Positions 52,434 to 63,860 are shown, numbered from the stretch's first letter. The stretch is DNA of 64,000 nucleotides from Lumbricus rubellus (GCA_945859605.1 OX243811.1:68320927-68384926); one strand, 5' to 3'. Made by a program: numbers and translations. The notes: generated by a model not told the origin, from the sequence alone.

Positions 52434-53072
52434 GTAAACTCTACTCTTAAGGGGTGTCAATTTTAATATACTTGCACCCCTGCTGATTTGTATTTACAGT
52501 ACCGGTAAATCCTGTTTGCCTACAGTGCTTTGCAATATGGTCAATTAACAAAATCACGAAATTGTTTTGAAAATACGTGTACAGCGCCTTATGGGTATAT
52601 CACAACGGTACTGATTTGTCTGTAATATTTACAGCCCATTTGATGCTCTTTCTGTGTATCTATAAATTTATACAGTGCCCCTCACAATATTTATATATAA
52701 TTAATTCTACTTGGAAAAATACATTAATTTTGCGCGTTTTACCTACAAGCCCTGAGTACCAACAAACCGTACCTTCAATCACTACCAACACCTTCAATCA
52801 CAAAAAGGAATTGGTTTTTCTGCTGAGCAACGATGATGCAGAACAATTATGAGCTGAAGTGCATTCAGGGCCTCTCCCCAAGGAATAGGATCAACTACCA
52901 CAAGGATTTTATAGCTCAATTTATTGCCCCTCCTTCATGAAGCATCTACCGTGTATTTCTTATTTGCTTTCAACCACTTGGGTGTCAGAAGCAGGTATCA
53001 CTGTAAAAATGTCTGTTTCTTTTTACAGATTCCAGTTATTGAAGAGAATGCAGTGAACGCATACTGGCTTTA

Positions 53073-53650
53073 TTGCATCCACCTACCATCTCAGGTCATG
53101 GCCTCATCGTCGCATCCATCCCGTCCCTCTTCGAAACTCCGTCCTACTTCGTTAAACAGGTTCGTGATTGGCGGAGTCTTGATCGGGCAGCCTTCAAGTC
53201 TGCGCTTCTCGATATCCCAGTCATCGCTGATCCATCGACCCTAGAGGACCTGCCAGTTGCCGACATCTTCGCGGTCTACGAATCCACCATGACAGACCTT
53301 ATCAACCGATTTCTTCCCACTTGCCAGGCAAAAGTCCAGCGCCACCCACTCTCCCCATGGTTTCACGTGGAGTGCCGGTCTCTGCGGTGTGAGGTTCGTC
53401 GTTTAGAGAAGACTCGAACTCCTATGGATCGTACTGCCTGGATCAAATCCATCCGTAACATGCACGGGCGCTACCGAGGGAAGGAACGGGACCACTGGGA
53501 AGCCAGAATCGCTGCAAACACTGACCAACCGAAGCTTTTATGGGCGACTTTCAACGCCCTCCTTGGCCGTGGACAAGGTGATCATTCTACGGACGCTCCA
53601 TCTTTTACCGTGGATGACTACCTAACCTCATTCACCACCAATGTGCACAA
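53073..53650 (+). pseudogene. CR1-like LINE fragment between endonuclease and RT
   Basis: VRDWRSLDRAAFKSALLDIP, then AVYESTMTDLINRFLPTCQA, HPLSPWFHVECRSLRCEVRR, KERDHWEARIAANTDQPKLL and WATFNALLGRG. This is the linker typical of CR1-type ORF2 proteins (PWF...C...RRLER). The open frame runs on to 53855 into unrelated sequence. It is fragmentary, so a host gene is unlikely. Confidence 0.8.
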
Positions 53651-54399
53651 CATCCAGAAGGAAACCGTTTGCAAGGCAACTGTACGAACAGATTTACACA
53701 AGCTTGCGTGGCAACTGATCTTGCAGTTGCATTTCCATTCTGCAGCCACAGGTCATGGAATGAAACATGAGTCAGTTGCCATCAAACACTTTGAACAGTC
53801 ATCTGGAAAGTCTTGGAGTGAAAACAAAAGATTGTGGGGTTTTCATTTCAGCTAGTCACCCATGGATACCTTTGCAGTTCTTGAGACTTTTGATCAATAC
53901 TGACCACTGTTATTTCTTCCATTTCTGTTGACTTCCTTGAAGACAGTGATTACCAAATTTCATTGAGCAAGACATAACAACTATTATTACCACGTTCAGG
54001 GTCAACTCTTCTGTTTAGGAAGACACATGTGTTTTTTGTTGTTTACACTTTAGCGGACATGAATTGTATTAGCATTTCACGTGATGCTGACTCCATTGCG
54101 GCAGTGCTTTCAACTCCAGAACATTTCTTTTATCGTTTAAAAAAAGCTTGCCTTAACAAGTTCTTTTATACATTCAACTTTTAAAACATATTTAATATAG
54201 ATCTGATAGTAATATCACAACCTGATTCTGCACTACACAAGCAATGTCACATTCTAAGCATTTTTTTTAAAATGCGGCTGCGAAAATTACATTACAAACA
54301 AATATCATATCCGATGGCAATTGTGTTTCAGAATGGTTCATTGGTTGTGTTAAAATTTAGTATTTTTGCAAAGACCAATGTGAACTCTTTTGCTACTTA

Positions 54400-55200
54400 C
54401 TTTGTGGTCATGTAAGATTGCTTTGCTTTTGAGTTTTATTTATAAAGAACGTGGGAATATTAACCTGCACATTAAATGATGCAAACATGTCCTTTACAAC
54501 AAATCCTTTATCTGCTATAATGGAGTCCTTGAGTAACATAAACTGGGCAAGCCAATGTTCTACTATTTTTTTGGTCACTTGTAGATCCACTGTGTACAGG
54601 TGATACAAATGACTCAAGACCTGATGGTGTCGCACTGACCAATACCTTTTAACATACTACGATTCTTAGACGTTAAAAATGTTGCTTGTTGGGCTAAGGG
54701 GAGTTTTGAGTTCTTACAGCACATTCAGTCCCATCTAATACGATACATGTCTTTAGGAATTTTTCCCAGAAATCAGAAGGCGTAAAAATTCACCAAATCA
54801 CGTTAGGGCCACACTTTCAGCTCCCTCCACTCAAGTGACATGAGGCTAATCATAGTACAAAACACATCCACTTGACTTTCACATGCACACACACACACAT
54901 CAAACATCAGACCCATGAAAAGTGAAGCAATGAGATGCTGGCCCTAAACTTGCAAGCACGAACTGAAATTTGGCATAGTTTTCCAGTCTTGTGTAAAAAT
55001 TAACTGCCTTATCATTGTTACTAATTGACAAGACTGTACGTGATTGTTTTCCAAAAGTTTGGACAGATGCATGAGTTGTCTGTATGGCTTCCTCCACTGT
55101 CTGAGTTTTTGCATCTGTCGGCTGTTTGCTTCTGGAAAGTGTAGACTCTGAAACTACTCCAACTGCCCAACCAACAGTTAAATCATTATCCATATTCAGA
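54400..55200 (-). pseudogene. DDE transposase fragments of the ISL2EU-like element
   Basis: Minus strand. An upstream part (55193-54900) contains DKAVNFYTRLENYAKFQFVL, resembling the helical region (FYTGLPxxxxF) before the catalytic core. A downstream part contains LKDSIIADKGFVVKDMFASF, then NVQVNIPTFF, resembling the conserved DRGF...LxIPxF block around a catalytic Asp. The intervening frame is broken. Confidence 0.65.
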
Positions 55201-56133
55201 TTGTTGATTTTACTCTCAAGAAATTCTTGTGATTTTTCCTCTTTTTATTGCACCGAGTCTTTAGTCGTGTTTGACACAAAGTCTTAGCAGAAGGTTGCGG
55301 AGTCCAAGTAGACTGACTCAGGGACCGCTGACTGTTGTCTCAACACTTTTTATAGTGATTTGTAACCTGCAAAATGACAGTAACACATTTTCAAGTTTTT
55401 GCGGCAAACACCTAGGAATAATTATAATAAATAGCATCAAGTGTTATACTACTTTTAAATACTACATCATTGCCTAGTGATTTTTAACCTGAAAAAGACA
55501 GCCAAACATATATATAAAGCTGTTCATATCACCACACCTAGTAATAATGATAAATAATATTGACTTTTAATTACTGTATTATTCTTTAGTGGTTTCTACT
55601 GAAATGACAGCAAAACAACTAAAATGTTTAACCACTACACTTAGCAATATAACATAATAAAATTATTGCTTCCAACCTTGGTAGTTTGTACAAAATATTT
55701 AAAGACCTAGACTACAAGTACAGGAAATGTCTTGCAAACCATATCCCTAAGTATTATAATGTTATTGTTGCTTAGCGGCTTGTAACTGAAAAATGTCAGC
55801 AAAAAGCTTTTAAAAAATGTGTTACCACCGCACCTATTAGTAATGACAATAAATATCAAAAGTTTTGTAGAAATTACTGTGCTACTGCTTTTACCATTGG
55901 TTGTTTTTAGAACATTAGATTTAAAAGCATAGATTTCAAGTACAGAGAATGTCTTGCAAATTACACCCGTTATGATTATTCTTAGGCTATTGTTGATGGT
56001 GGTGAACTAAAGTGAACTAGTAAGCTGGCCTATAGATCTGTCATACATCGTTACTTCAGCCTATGAGTTAGTACTACCATACCTTTCAGAAATGTAAACA
56101 GAGCACCGATAGTCATACTCCGAAATAACTTAC

Positions 56134-56325
56134 CGTAGCTCGTCATAGCAGTGTAGTCCTCGTCCTTAAAATGAGACTCGCATACCAAACTCCGTGAAGT
56201 TGGATGCCATGTATTAATGTGTCACGTTTTATTGTTGAAATCCACTGCCATCTCAACGGAATATATTTCGGAAACTTGTGACCTCCTTTTCCTCTACATT
56301 TTGGCACGCATCAATACGCAGGCAT
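56134..56325 (-). pseudogene. THAP-domain exon of the ISL2EU-like element
   Basis: Reads MPAY, a TGA stop, then CVPKCRGKGGHKFPKYIPLR and WQWISTIKRD; after a one-base shift, VCESHFKDEDYTAMTSYG. It ends at a GTAAGT donor. THAP needs C-x2-4-C and later C-x2-H. The stop sits where the first zinc-binding Cys is expected (C-x4-C spacing), so the copy is inactive. Confidence 0.8.
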
Positions 56326-56535
56326 TTCTTAATCTCCTTAATCTGCTAAAGTTTTGATCAGTATTTGTAAATAAACAACAGTAACCAAAGCACACGATTT
56401 TTGCCGGAAGTTCTTGTTTCAAGTTCAAAAACTCTGATGGCAACGTGGCGCCCCTATTGGTTGCCATTTCTCACAGAGTCCCCCATTGCATCAGTTGTTT
56501 TATGAATCCAACTTCTGTTTCAATAGTAACTATTC

Positions 56536-57278
56536 GGCAATCCTGTCAACGGCGGTTTTAAATTATTTCACACTCGAATTAAGATAAATTATATTCGCCG
56601 ATAACTCTACTTTGTGATGTGGTGGTGATAATAATGGTGGTGGTGGGTGTGGTGGTGGGTGTGGGGGTGATGGTGGTGGTGGTAATGGTGGTGGTGATGG
56701 TGGTGGTGGTGGTACTTGGTGGTGGTAATGGTGGTGGTGGTGGGTGTGGTGGTGATGGTGATGGTGGTGGTAATGGTGGTGGTGGTGGTGGTGGTGGTGG
56801 TGGTGATGGTGGTGGTAATGGTAATGGTGGTGGTGGGTGTGGTGGTGATGGTGGTGGTAGTGGTGGTGGTTGTGGTGGTGATGGTGGTGGTAATGGTAAT
56901 GGTGTTGGTGGGTGTGGTGGCGGTGATGATGGTGGTGGTAGCGGTGGTGGTGGGTTCGGTGGTAATGGTGGTGGTGATGGTGGTGGTAATGGTGGTGGTG
57001 ATGGTGGTGGTGGTACTTGGTGGTGGTGGTGGGTGTGGTGGTGGTACCACCACCACCACCACCATCACCACCACCATCACCACCACACCCACCATTACCA
57101 CCATCATCACCACCACCACCATTACCACCATCACCACCACCATTACCATCACCATCACCACCACGACCAACACCACTACCATTACCACCACCACCATCAC
57201 ATCACAATGTAGAGTCATCGGCGAACATTTCTGAATTTGAGTGTGAAATAATTTAAAACCGCCGTTGACAGGATTGCC
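56536..57278. mobile_element. Palindromic element with (TGG)n/(CCA)n arms, 8-bp TSD
   Basis: Ends GGCAATCCTGTCAACGGCGG and its inverse, inverted for about 90 bases on each side. The centre is a long GGTGGT-type array (56630-57046) followed by its CCACCA complement (57047-57200). AACTATTC is duplicated (56528-56535 and 57279-57286). An empty site, AACTATTTTTCATC, lies near 34126. The open frames across it are compositional artefacts. Confidence 0.9.
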
Positions 57279-57777
57279 AACTATTCTTCATCAATCCAGC
57301 TCCAATTTCAGCTTGATTATTTTTATTACTCCACCTTCTCGCCCGTTATTTTCGTCAACACAGCTTCTCTTTCAGATATAAAAATACCCTCATCCAGCTT
57401 CCATTACTTAAGCGGTTTTTTCATCAATCCGGCTTCTATTTCACATCTAGAAATGCCTTCATTCAGCTTCCATTTCCCATTTTGAACTTAGGACCGAAGT
57501 CTTGACGTACACGTTATTTATAGTCGCATATGCGTCAATGGTTTGGGCGCGTACCCCAACTTCCGGTCAGATGTTGTGGTTCAATGGCGATTTCGCATGG
57601 GAAATGTGACATTTTAAAAACATATTTTCTGTCAATATTAGTATTCTTACGAAATTTAAGTGTGCTGTTAGATGAGTTAGACCATTGCAAGTCATTAGGA
57701 CTAATTTACGGCGCTTTTTGTGTCGTTAAAAGCGTGAAAATAATTTATTACGCTAAACTACACGTTTACTGAAGATG

Positions 57778-58263
57778 TCTAATCATGATTCAATGAAACC
57801 CGTGAAATAAAAGCGCGATTTAAGGACAATGCAGGCAAATTGCAGATGTTGCCAAAGGAATATCTAGAGCGACAAAAGGAGCTGTAGGCCTAGGTCTAGA
57901 CTACTTAAGCAGAAAGGTAGAATAACAGCTTTTGCCATGTGCAGTAAATGAGAAAGCTCTATGTGAATTGTATTTACGGTATAGTAGCATTGCGAATAGC
58001 ACGAATGAGAAAGCCTCGCACAATTGCGATTGGCCAAATTTATCGCATCTATAGGCCCATAGGGGTCCGCCACCTAACCGCGACATGCTACAGGGGTCCC
58101 CAGCTTAAAAAAGTTTGAAAACCCCTGGTTTAGAGCACTGTCATTGATTCTCCTAAAACTAAAACTACACAGACTATATTTGCCAAGCGGCTGGTGTTTG
58201 TTGTGAGTATCGATTAGAATCAGGCTAGACATCGTGAGGGTCAGTTCTAAGGGGTTAAGGTTA
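57778..58263. other. Spacer with hAT end fragment
   Basis: No gene recognised. AAGTTTGAAAACCCCTG at about 58112-58130 looks like a hAT terminus; its partner was not found. CTAACC-type repeats are near 58215-58263. Confidence 0.4.
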
Positions 58264-59201
58264 GGGGTCATTGCATAATTACGTAACGCTCGAGGGTGGG
58301 TGGGTGGGTTCATTGAAAAACGTTACGAAACGTTACGGGGGTGGGTGGGTGGAGCTGAACGTTACGTAACGCCATGACGAATTTTTAGTAACGAATATTA
58401 AATTACCATGGAATGACACTTCAGACAATTGATGATAGGCCTACATGTAATCGAAGTTTAAACTTAGTGACATAGATTTAGAACTTAATAGAAGTAGGCC
58501 TAGGTCTAGGCCTATTTATATGAATATGATCCAGCAGTAGACACCAATTACATGCCAGGTCAATTCTGCTCTCCCTAGTCTCCCATAGTTTTACCAACGG
58601 AACAACGTGGCAGGCCTAATTCTCCTTGAATTCTTGACATCGAAAAACCACTTTGTAAGTTTGAAGCATGTTTTACTTAGCGGACACGATCTCAAACATT
58701 TAAAATTAATGCTTAACATAACTCGGCAATATTTCTATTAATAATTATAAGCCCTATCGAAGTGCCCAAACTAAGCAAATAATTAGTTCATCTTAATTTT
58801 GATTAATTATTAATGAGCAATTTAGGCTATATAGTCCGTGAAATGTGTGTAAAATTTTATTCTTGCGGTAAAATTTAAGAAAATTGCAGTTCACGCATGA
58901 CTCATTTATATAAATAAAACATTGTGTAGTCTTATATTTTAAGACTAGTCTACTGTCAAATTAACTTATAATTCGCATACTAGGATAATATATTAAATTC
59001 ACTATGAAAATATGAATTATAATTACGCACACACATAAGCCAATAATAGACCTAAAACTCAACTGATTTTTCGTAACAATCGTTACGTAACGCTGGGGAG
59101 GGTGTGTGGGTGGGTAAAGGGCAACGTTACGAAGCGTTACAGGGTGGGTGGGTGGGTCGAAAACGGTCATTTTTGGCGCTACGTAATTATGCAATGACCC
59201 C
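58264..59201. mobile_element. Harbinger-like MITE, TTA target duplication
   Basis: Ends GGGGTCATTGCATAATTACG and its inverse, with TTA on both sides (58261-58263 and 59202-59204). Subterminal repeats ACGTTACGTAACG and GGGTGGGTGGGTGG occur in both arms. 938 bp, no transposase. The 3-bp TTA duplication is characteristic of PIF/Harbinger. Confidence 0.85.
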
Positions 59202-59204
59202 TTA

Positions 59205-60227
59205 GTGTCATCATTAAAAACCTTGGTGGATTGATGGAAATTATTTCTGGTCAAGTGGGGGTTGGATTGATGTAAATAATATTGCTTAAATTCCACTTCT
59301 ATTTAGCAAGAATTATTTTCATCAGTTTGACTTTTTCGCGACGAAATTATGCAATGACGAATAATTTTACAACTCAAGAATATACGTTTACCATAATGAT
59401 AGTGTCATCGCTTATCCAATTTCTATTTCTGTTTTAATATTTTCATCAGACATCCAACTTCCACTTCAGTTATTAATAATTTGTTAAATATGTAGTTTAG
59501 CATCGTAAATTATTTCATTGTAGATAAATTATTTGGACTGAAACTAGACATTACTTGATGTAAGCATGTCATGGTGCAAGCAACCATTGGATGAGCGATG
59601 AAAATGTACTATAGCTTGAAGTTGGATGAGTGAAAAAATGGCAAATTTTTGCAATAACACTAGAAGCTAGATGTGCAATGAAACCAATGTATTAATGCTA
59701 AATTATTGGAGTAGAAACAGAATTTGGATCAGCGATCGAAATATTAGTAAACGTGTAGTTTAGCATTGTTAATTATTTTCAAGCTGGATGAAGGTTCTCT
59801 ATAGGTGAAATAGAAGCTGTATTGACGAAAACAACGCTTTTCACTGGGGGGGGGGGTAACCTGAAACCGTAGGGGGTAGGATGAAACCGGTTTGAGATTA
59901 CCCCCGCGGGTAACTTGAAACCGGTTTCATCCTATCCCCCCCCCCGGTAATCTGAAACCGGTTTCAAGTTACCGGGGGGGGGTAATGTTTAGGAGGGGTA
60001 ATTTGAAACCTTTACACCCAAAACTAGGCCATAGTGCTCCAAAGCAGGTTGTTGCGCATCAAAGCCAAGCCATAGAGCACCAAAACAAGGTCGTATGATT
60101 ATGATTAGGGATAGGGTTAGTCGACTGGATAACAGGCTCCTTCGGTAATGGTGTCGGTCAGCCTCTTGAAGCTTGGCTGCACTGAAATCCATTAAATCGA
60201 GCTGGGTGTCAAAGTGAATGGGGCATA
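59205..60227. other. Repeat debris including a family B foldback end
   Basis: Single GAAGTTGGATGAG-type units, two family E ends (ATGTAGTTTAGCATCG near 59488, GTAAACGTGTAGTTTAGC near 59752), and at 59844-60017 the AAACCGGTTTCA subrepeats with the B terminus GAAACCTTTACACC. No gene recognised. Confidence 0.55.
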
Positions 60228-60309
60228 CTATGTATGTACTATGTATGTATGTATGTATGTGTGTATGTATGTATGTATGTATGTATGTATGTAGGTATGT
60301 ATGTATGTA

Positions 60310-60340
<31 letters not shown>

Positions 60341-60465
60341 ATGTATGTATGTATGTGTGTGTGTATGTATGTATGTGTGTGTGTGTGTGTTTATGTATGT
60401 ATGTATGTATGTATGTATGTATGACGTATGTATGTATGTATGTATGTATGTAATGTATGTATGTA
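60228..60465. repeat. (GTAT)n / (GT)n microsatellite
   Basis: About 240 bases of ATGT units with GTGTGT patches. Confidence 0.97.
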
Positions 60466-60731
60466 AGTCCAGCCTGAAAAGATACAGCCAGGGGGCAATG
60501 GCACTGGGTAATGTCGGATGGGGGTAATGTCTTGTCACCGGACCACCAATCCAAAAGATGCAAAAGAATTTGGAATGGTGTAGACATCAAACATCATTAA
60601 TATGGTTTGAGCCTAAATGCCCTGCATAAATAATATATATTGACCCAGATTTATCATTTAGGCCACATTATTATATAATTATGGTATAATTATGATTGTT
60701 ATGATGTTTTTCCTTTGTTGAAGAACTGAAG

Positions 60732-61637
60732 ATGCAAACAGGACATGAAACCGAGGAAAAACAATTCAAGTGTGAATTTTGTAACAAAACCTTTGCATAC
60801 AATTACAATCTGAAAACCCATATAAGAACACATTCAGGAGAAAAACCATACAAATGTGAACTGTGCAAAAAAGAATTTACACAAAGTGGGAGTCTCAAAT
60901 ATCATGTAAGGACACATACTGGAGAAAAACCATACAAATGCAAATTATGTGACAGAGGATTTGCTCAGAAGCAACATCTGGAAGACCATAAGAAAACTCA
61001 CACTGGAGAAAAGCCATACAAATGTGGTGTATGTTATAAGGCATTCACACAAAGACATTGTCTGGAAGATCATACAAGAACTCATACTGGAGAAAAGCCA
61101 TACACTTGCAATTTATGTATCAAAGCATTTGCTCGGAAGGACCATCTGGAAAGTCATAGACGAACCCACACTGGAGATAAGCCGTACAAGTGCAGCGTAT
61201 GTCTGAAAGCATTTGCACAGAGCCATATTTTGGAAGATCATATAAAAACTCATACTGGTGAAAAACCATACAAGTGCTATTTATGTAGCAAAGAATTTGC
61301 TCGGAAGGATCGTCTGGAAGGTCATATAAGAACCCACAGTGGAGAAAAGCCGTACAAGTGCAGTGTATGTCAGAAAGCATATGCAGTCAAACGTTCTCTG
61401 AAAGACCATACAATTACCGACACTGGAGAAAAAATTTACAAGTGTAATTTATGCAACATAGCATTTGCACATACCAATTCCCTGGAAGAACATACAAAAA
61501 TCGAAGCTGAAAAATTGATAAATGTAGTGTGTGCCACAAAGGATTTGCACAGAGAAGTACACTCGGGTGGCATACAAGGACCCACGTCAGAGGTAAATCA
61601 ATCAAACGCAATTTTATCACACAAAGGAGTTTCATGA
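60732..61637 (+). CDS. C2H2 zinc-finger protein, seven good fingers, decayed 3' end
   Basis: A 301-codon frame. Seven canonical fingers run from FKCEFCNKTFAYNYNLKTH to YKCYLCSKEFARKDRLEGH with TGEKPYKC linkers. Finger 8 (CSVCQKAYAVKRSLKDH) has Asp and finger 9 (CNLCNIAFAHTNSLEEH) has Glu in place of the last His. Near 61515 the frame shifts; a tenth finger continues one base over as CSVCHKGFAQRSTLGWH with TRTH, but the annotated frame ends in unrelated residues at 61637. The ATG at 60732 follows a possible splice acceptor (TTTCCTTTGTTGAAG), so an upstream exon is likely. It is probably a nuclear DNA-binding protein or a recent pseudogene. Confidence 0.8.
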   Translation: MQTGHETEEKQFKCEFCNKTFAYNYNLKTHIRTHSGEKPYKCELCKKEFTQSGSLKYHVRTHTGEKPYKCKLCDRGFAQKQHLEDHKKTHTGEKPYKCGVCYKAFTQRHCLEDHTRTHTGEKPYTCNLCIKAFARKDHLESHRRTHTGDKPYKCSVCLKAFAQSHILEDHIKTHTGEKPYKCYLCSKEFARKDRLEGHIRTHSGEKPYKCSVCQKAYAVKRSLKDHTITDTGEKIYKCNLCNIAFAHTNSLEEHTKIEAEKLINVVCATKDLHREVHSGGIQGPTSEVNQSNAILSHKGVS

Positions 61638-61639
61638 AA

Positions 61640-62232
61640 GAGTTGATTGTAAAGGTGGCGAACTACCATTTAAATAAGAATAAAAAAATATTATATATGT
61701 GTGATGTACATTGTGGTTTTGAATATGACAGAGGGATTTCATGGAAGTAATTCACACGGAACCAAGCACACGTACATGTGTGTACTAAAGATGACAATTT
61801 TGTTGACCATAAAACACTACTGACTACCAATACATCATATTAAGCTGTCTCCTGTACCTATTATTATTGGCACGTTGTTGAGCTGGACTCTTATGCTTTC
61901 TGTGACAACTAATGATGGAGAATATGTCAGTTGAGATATTTCTGGCAATTGGAGGAAGCATCAGTCAGCCAGCGACGAACCTGCTTTTCTTCGTGATGTA
62001 GTCTTATAGATAATAGATATTCGAAGCTTTTCCAGATTATGGGCAATGTCAGCTGTTTCATATAAAAACTATTGCTGTACCGAACATTTGCTTCAGATCC
62101 GAATAGCGGGCCATATAGCTATTAGATTGTTGACCGAATAATAGCAGTCAGACCGAATACGAATAGTGGTCACATCTGTTTCTGTTTATGCGGCTGGTAT
62201 AGCGAGTGAACTGAAGTAGCTCTCTCATTAAC
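61640..62232. other. 3' flank of the zinc-finger gene
   Basis: No gene recognised. Contains the expected 3' UTR; no perfect AATAAA was noted close to the stop. Confidence 0.35.
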
Positions 62233-63070
62233 GGTTCCACGACAACTGGTTCAACGACAACTGGTCCAACAACAACTGGCTAACGGACGACAGGTTCACT
62301 TACAACTGGTCCGACAACTGGTTAACGGACAACATGGTTCACTTGCAACTGGTTCACCGACAAGAGGTCCAACAACAACTGGCTCACTTACAACTCATTC
62401 AAGTTCAACAACAACTGGTCCGACAACAACTGGCTAACGGACAACAGGTTCACTTACAACTGGTCGGACAACAACTGGCTAACGGACAACAGGTTCACTT
62501 ACAACTGGTCGGACAACAACTGGCTAACGGACAACAGGTTCACTTACAACTGGTCAGACAACAACTGGCTAACGGACAACAGGTCCAACAACAACTGGTT
62601 AACGGACAACAGGTTCACTTACAACTGGTCAGACAACAACTGGCTAACGGACAACAGGTTCACTTACAACTGGTCAGACAACAACTGGCTAACGGACAAC
62701 AGGTCCAACAACAACTGGTTAACGGACAACAGGTTCACTTACAACTGGTCGGACAACAACTGGTTAACGGACAACTGGTTCACTTGCAACTGGTTCAACG
62801 ACAAGAGGTCCAACAACAACTGGCTCACTTACAACTCGTTCAAGTTCAACAACAACTGATCCAACAACAACTGGTTCAACGACAACTGGTTCAACGACAA
62901 CTGGTTCACCGACAAATGGTCCACCTACAAACTGTTCACTACAAATTTTTTAGTCGATGGTTATTGCCACTAAAAGAGAAGTTAAATTGATGAAAAGAAA
63001 ACTATCTTTCTTAAATAGAAGCTGCTTTGATGAGAATAATTCCACTTGAAATAGAAGTGGGAAAGAACGT
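62233..63070. mobile_element. Foldback element, family A (copy 4), one end expanded into an array
   Basis: Starts GGTTCCACGACAACTGGTTC as in the other copies. The end then grows to about 700 bp of ACAACTGG-type subrepeats, including seven or more units of a 45-bp higher-order repeat (AACAACTGGCTAACGGACAA, then CAGGTTCACTTACAACTGG). Body-like GAAATAGAAGTGGG sequence follows, but no right end is seen. Confidence 0.8.
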
Positions 63071-63319
63071 TAACACCATGGACAATACCCCCGGACTAGA
63101 CCTGAGAGTCAATAAGTCGACCCCAGTCGACTTCGTCACCCCAAGTCGAGTCGAGTCGTTTCTGGTTGCAGCTTACCCAAACAGACCCCAAGTCGAATTT
63201 TGAAAAGAGAAGTCACTTGAAGTTGTCTTCCCCAAAAATCGTCTTAAACCGACTTCAGACGACACAAAGTCACAAACCAACCAAAATTTTTCACTTCAAG
63301 CCAATGATCATGAGACAAG

Positions 63320-63860
63320 GACAGCATTTAAGAATTTCAGAAATAGGCTATTCGGCTGATTTCCCCCACGCATGGGCGGAGACCTAGGGGGGACAGGGGG
63401 GACGGTCCCCCCAATAAAAGTGTTGGGGGACGCCTCATGCATTGGTCCCCACCAATAATAGAGTGTCAAGAGTAAAAAAAGTGCAAAAATTTCTGGCGGT
63501 GGAAAAAAGGTCATGAAGAACTTTTTGGGCGGAAAAAATAGGAATTTTTCTCGACTTTTTTGGCCAGATGACTAAAAAAAATCATCAACTTTTTTGGGGC
63601 GTGGAAAGTAAAAAAAATTCTTGGAAGTTCGTCTGAAATTTTCGTCCGCCAAAATATCTCGCGTTTTGACTTCTCGTTCGTCCCCCCCCCCTTCAAATCT
63701 CCGCCCAGTTCTCCGCCTATGCCCCACGGGCGATTCTCTGAAGACCACATAGGCTACCTATTCCAGCGCCTGTCCATAGGCATACAACGCTACCACGCGA
63801 TAGCATTCAGGGGGACTTTTATGCCCAACACTGGACGAGAATCAAGAACCACAGTAGCGA
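63320..63860 (+). pseudogene. Third copy of the RT C-terminus, split by a MITE
   Basis: After the MITE, 63732-63830 reads GDSLKTT, then with a stop and frameshift YLFQRLSIGIQRYHAIAFRG and TF. Before it, 63325-63370 (ISEIGYSADF in one frame) looks like the preceding REVGQRLS region of copy 1. The 3' flank is related to that of the copy at 721-792. Confidence 0.65.
63371..63721. mobile_element. hAT-like MITE (CATGGGCGGAGAC ends), 7-bp flanking repeat
   Basis: Ends CATGGGCGGAGACCTAGG and TCTCCGCCTATG. CCCCACG directly flanks both sides (63364-63370 and 63722-63728). The interior has GACTAAAAAAAATCATCAAC as in the 5792-6198 group. Confidence 0.75.

Larger units (their letters stand above)
51795..56484 (-). 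mobile_element. ISL2EU-like DNA transposon, decayed, AT target duplication
   Basis: 15-bp perfect ends GGGGGACTCTGTGAG and CTCACAGAGTCCCCC, flanked by AT on both sides. The empty site TTCAATTGCAT is present at 34088-34098. It contains a THAP exon (56134-56325) and DDE transposase fragments (54400-55200) on the minus strand. AT duplications with a THAP plus DDE transposase fit ISL2EU. Other insertions within it are 52240-52433 and a LINE at 53073. Confidence 0.8.
51524..57770. mobile_element. Foldback element, family E (copy 2), expanded by insertions
   Basis: Starts GGGTAAATGTGTAGTTTAGC and ends GCTAAACTACACGTTTACT. GAAGATG directly flanks both sides (51517-51523 and 57771-57777). Without its two insertions it would match the copy at 33807-34627 almost throughout (for example CCGATCCAAGTTGTTGTTCA and GGTTTGGGCGCGTA). 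Confidence 0.8.

Noticed and set aside
53650..53855. Host exon downstream of the LINE fragment
   Set aside because: The open frame runs on, but residues after about 53690 match nothing I know and lie inside a decayed transposon.
56607..57234. Frames of 170-203 codons rich in Gly, Val or Thr, His
   Set aside because: Pure (TGG)n/(CCA)n composition on both strands inside a palindromic transposon.
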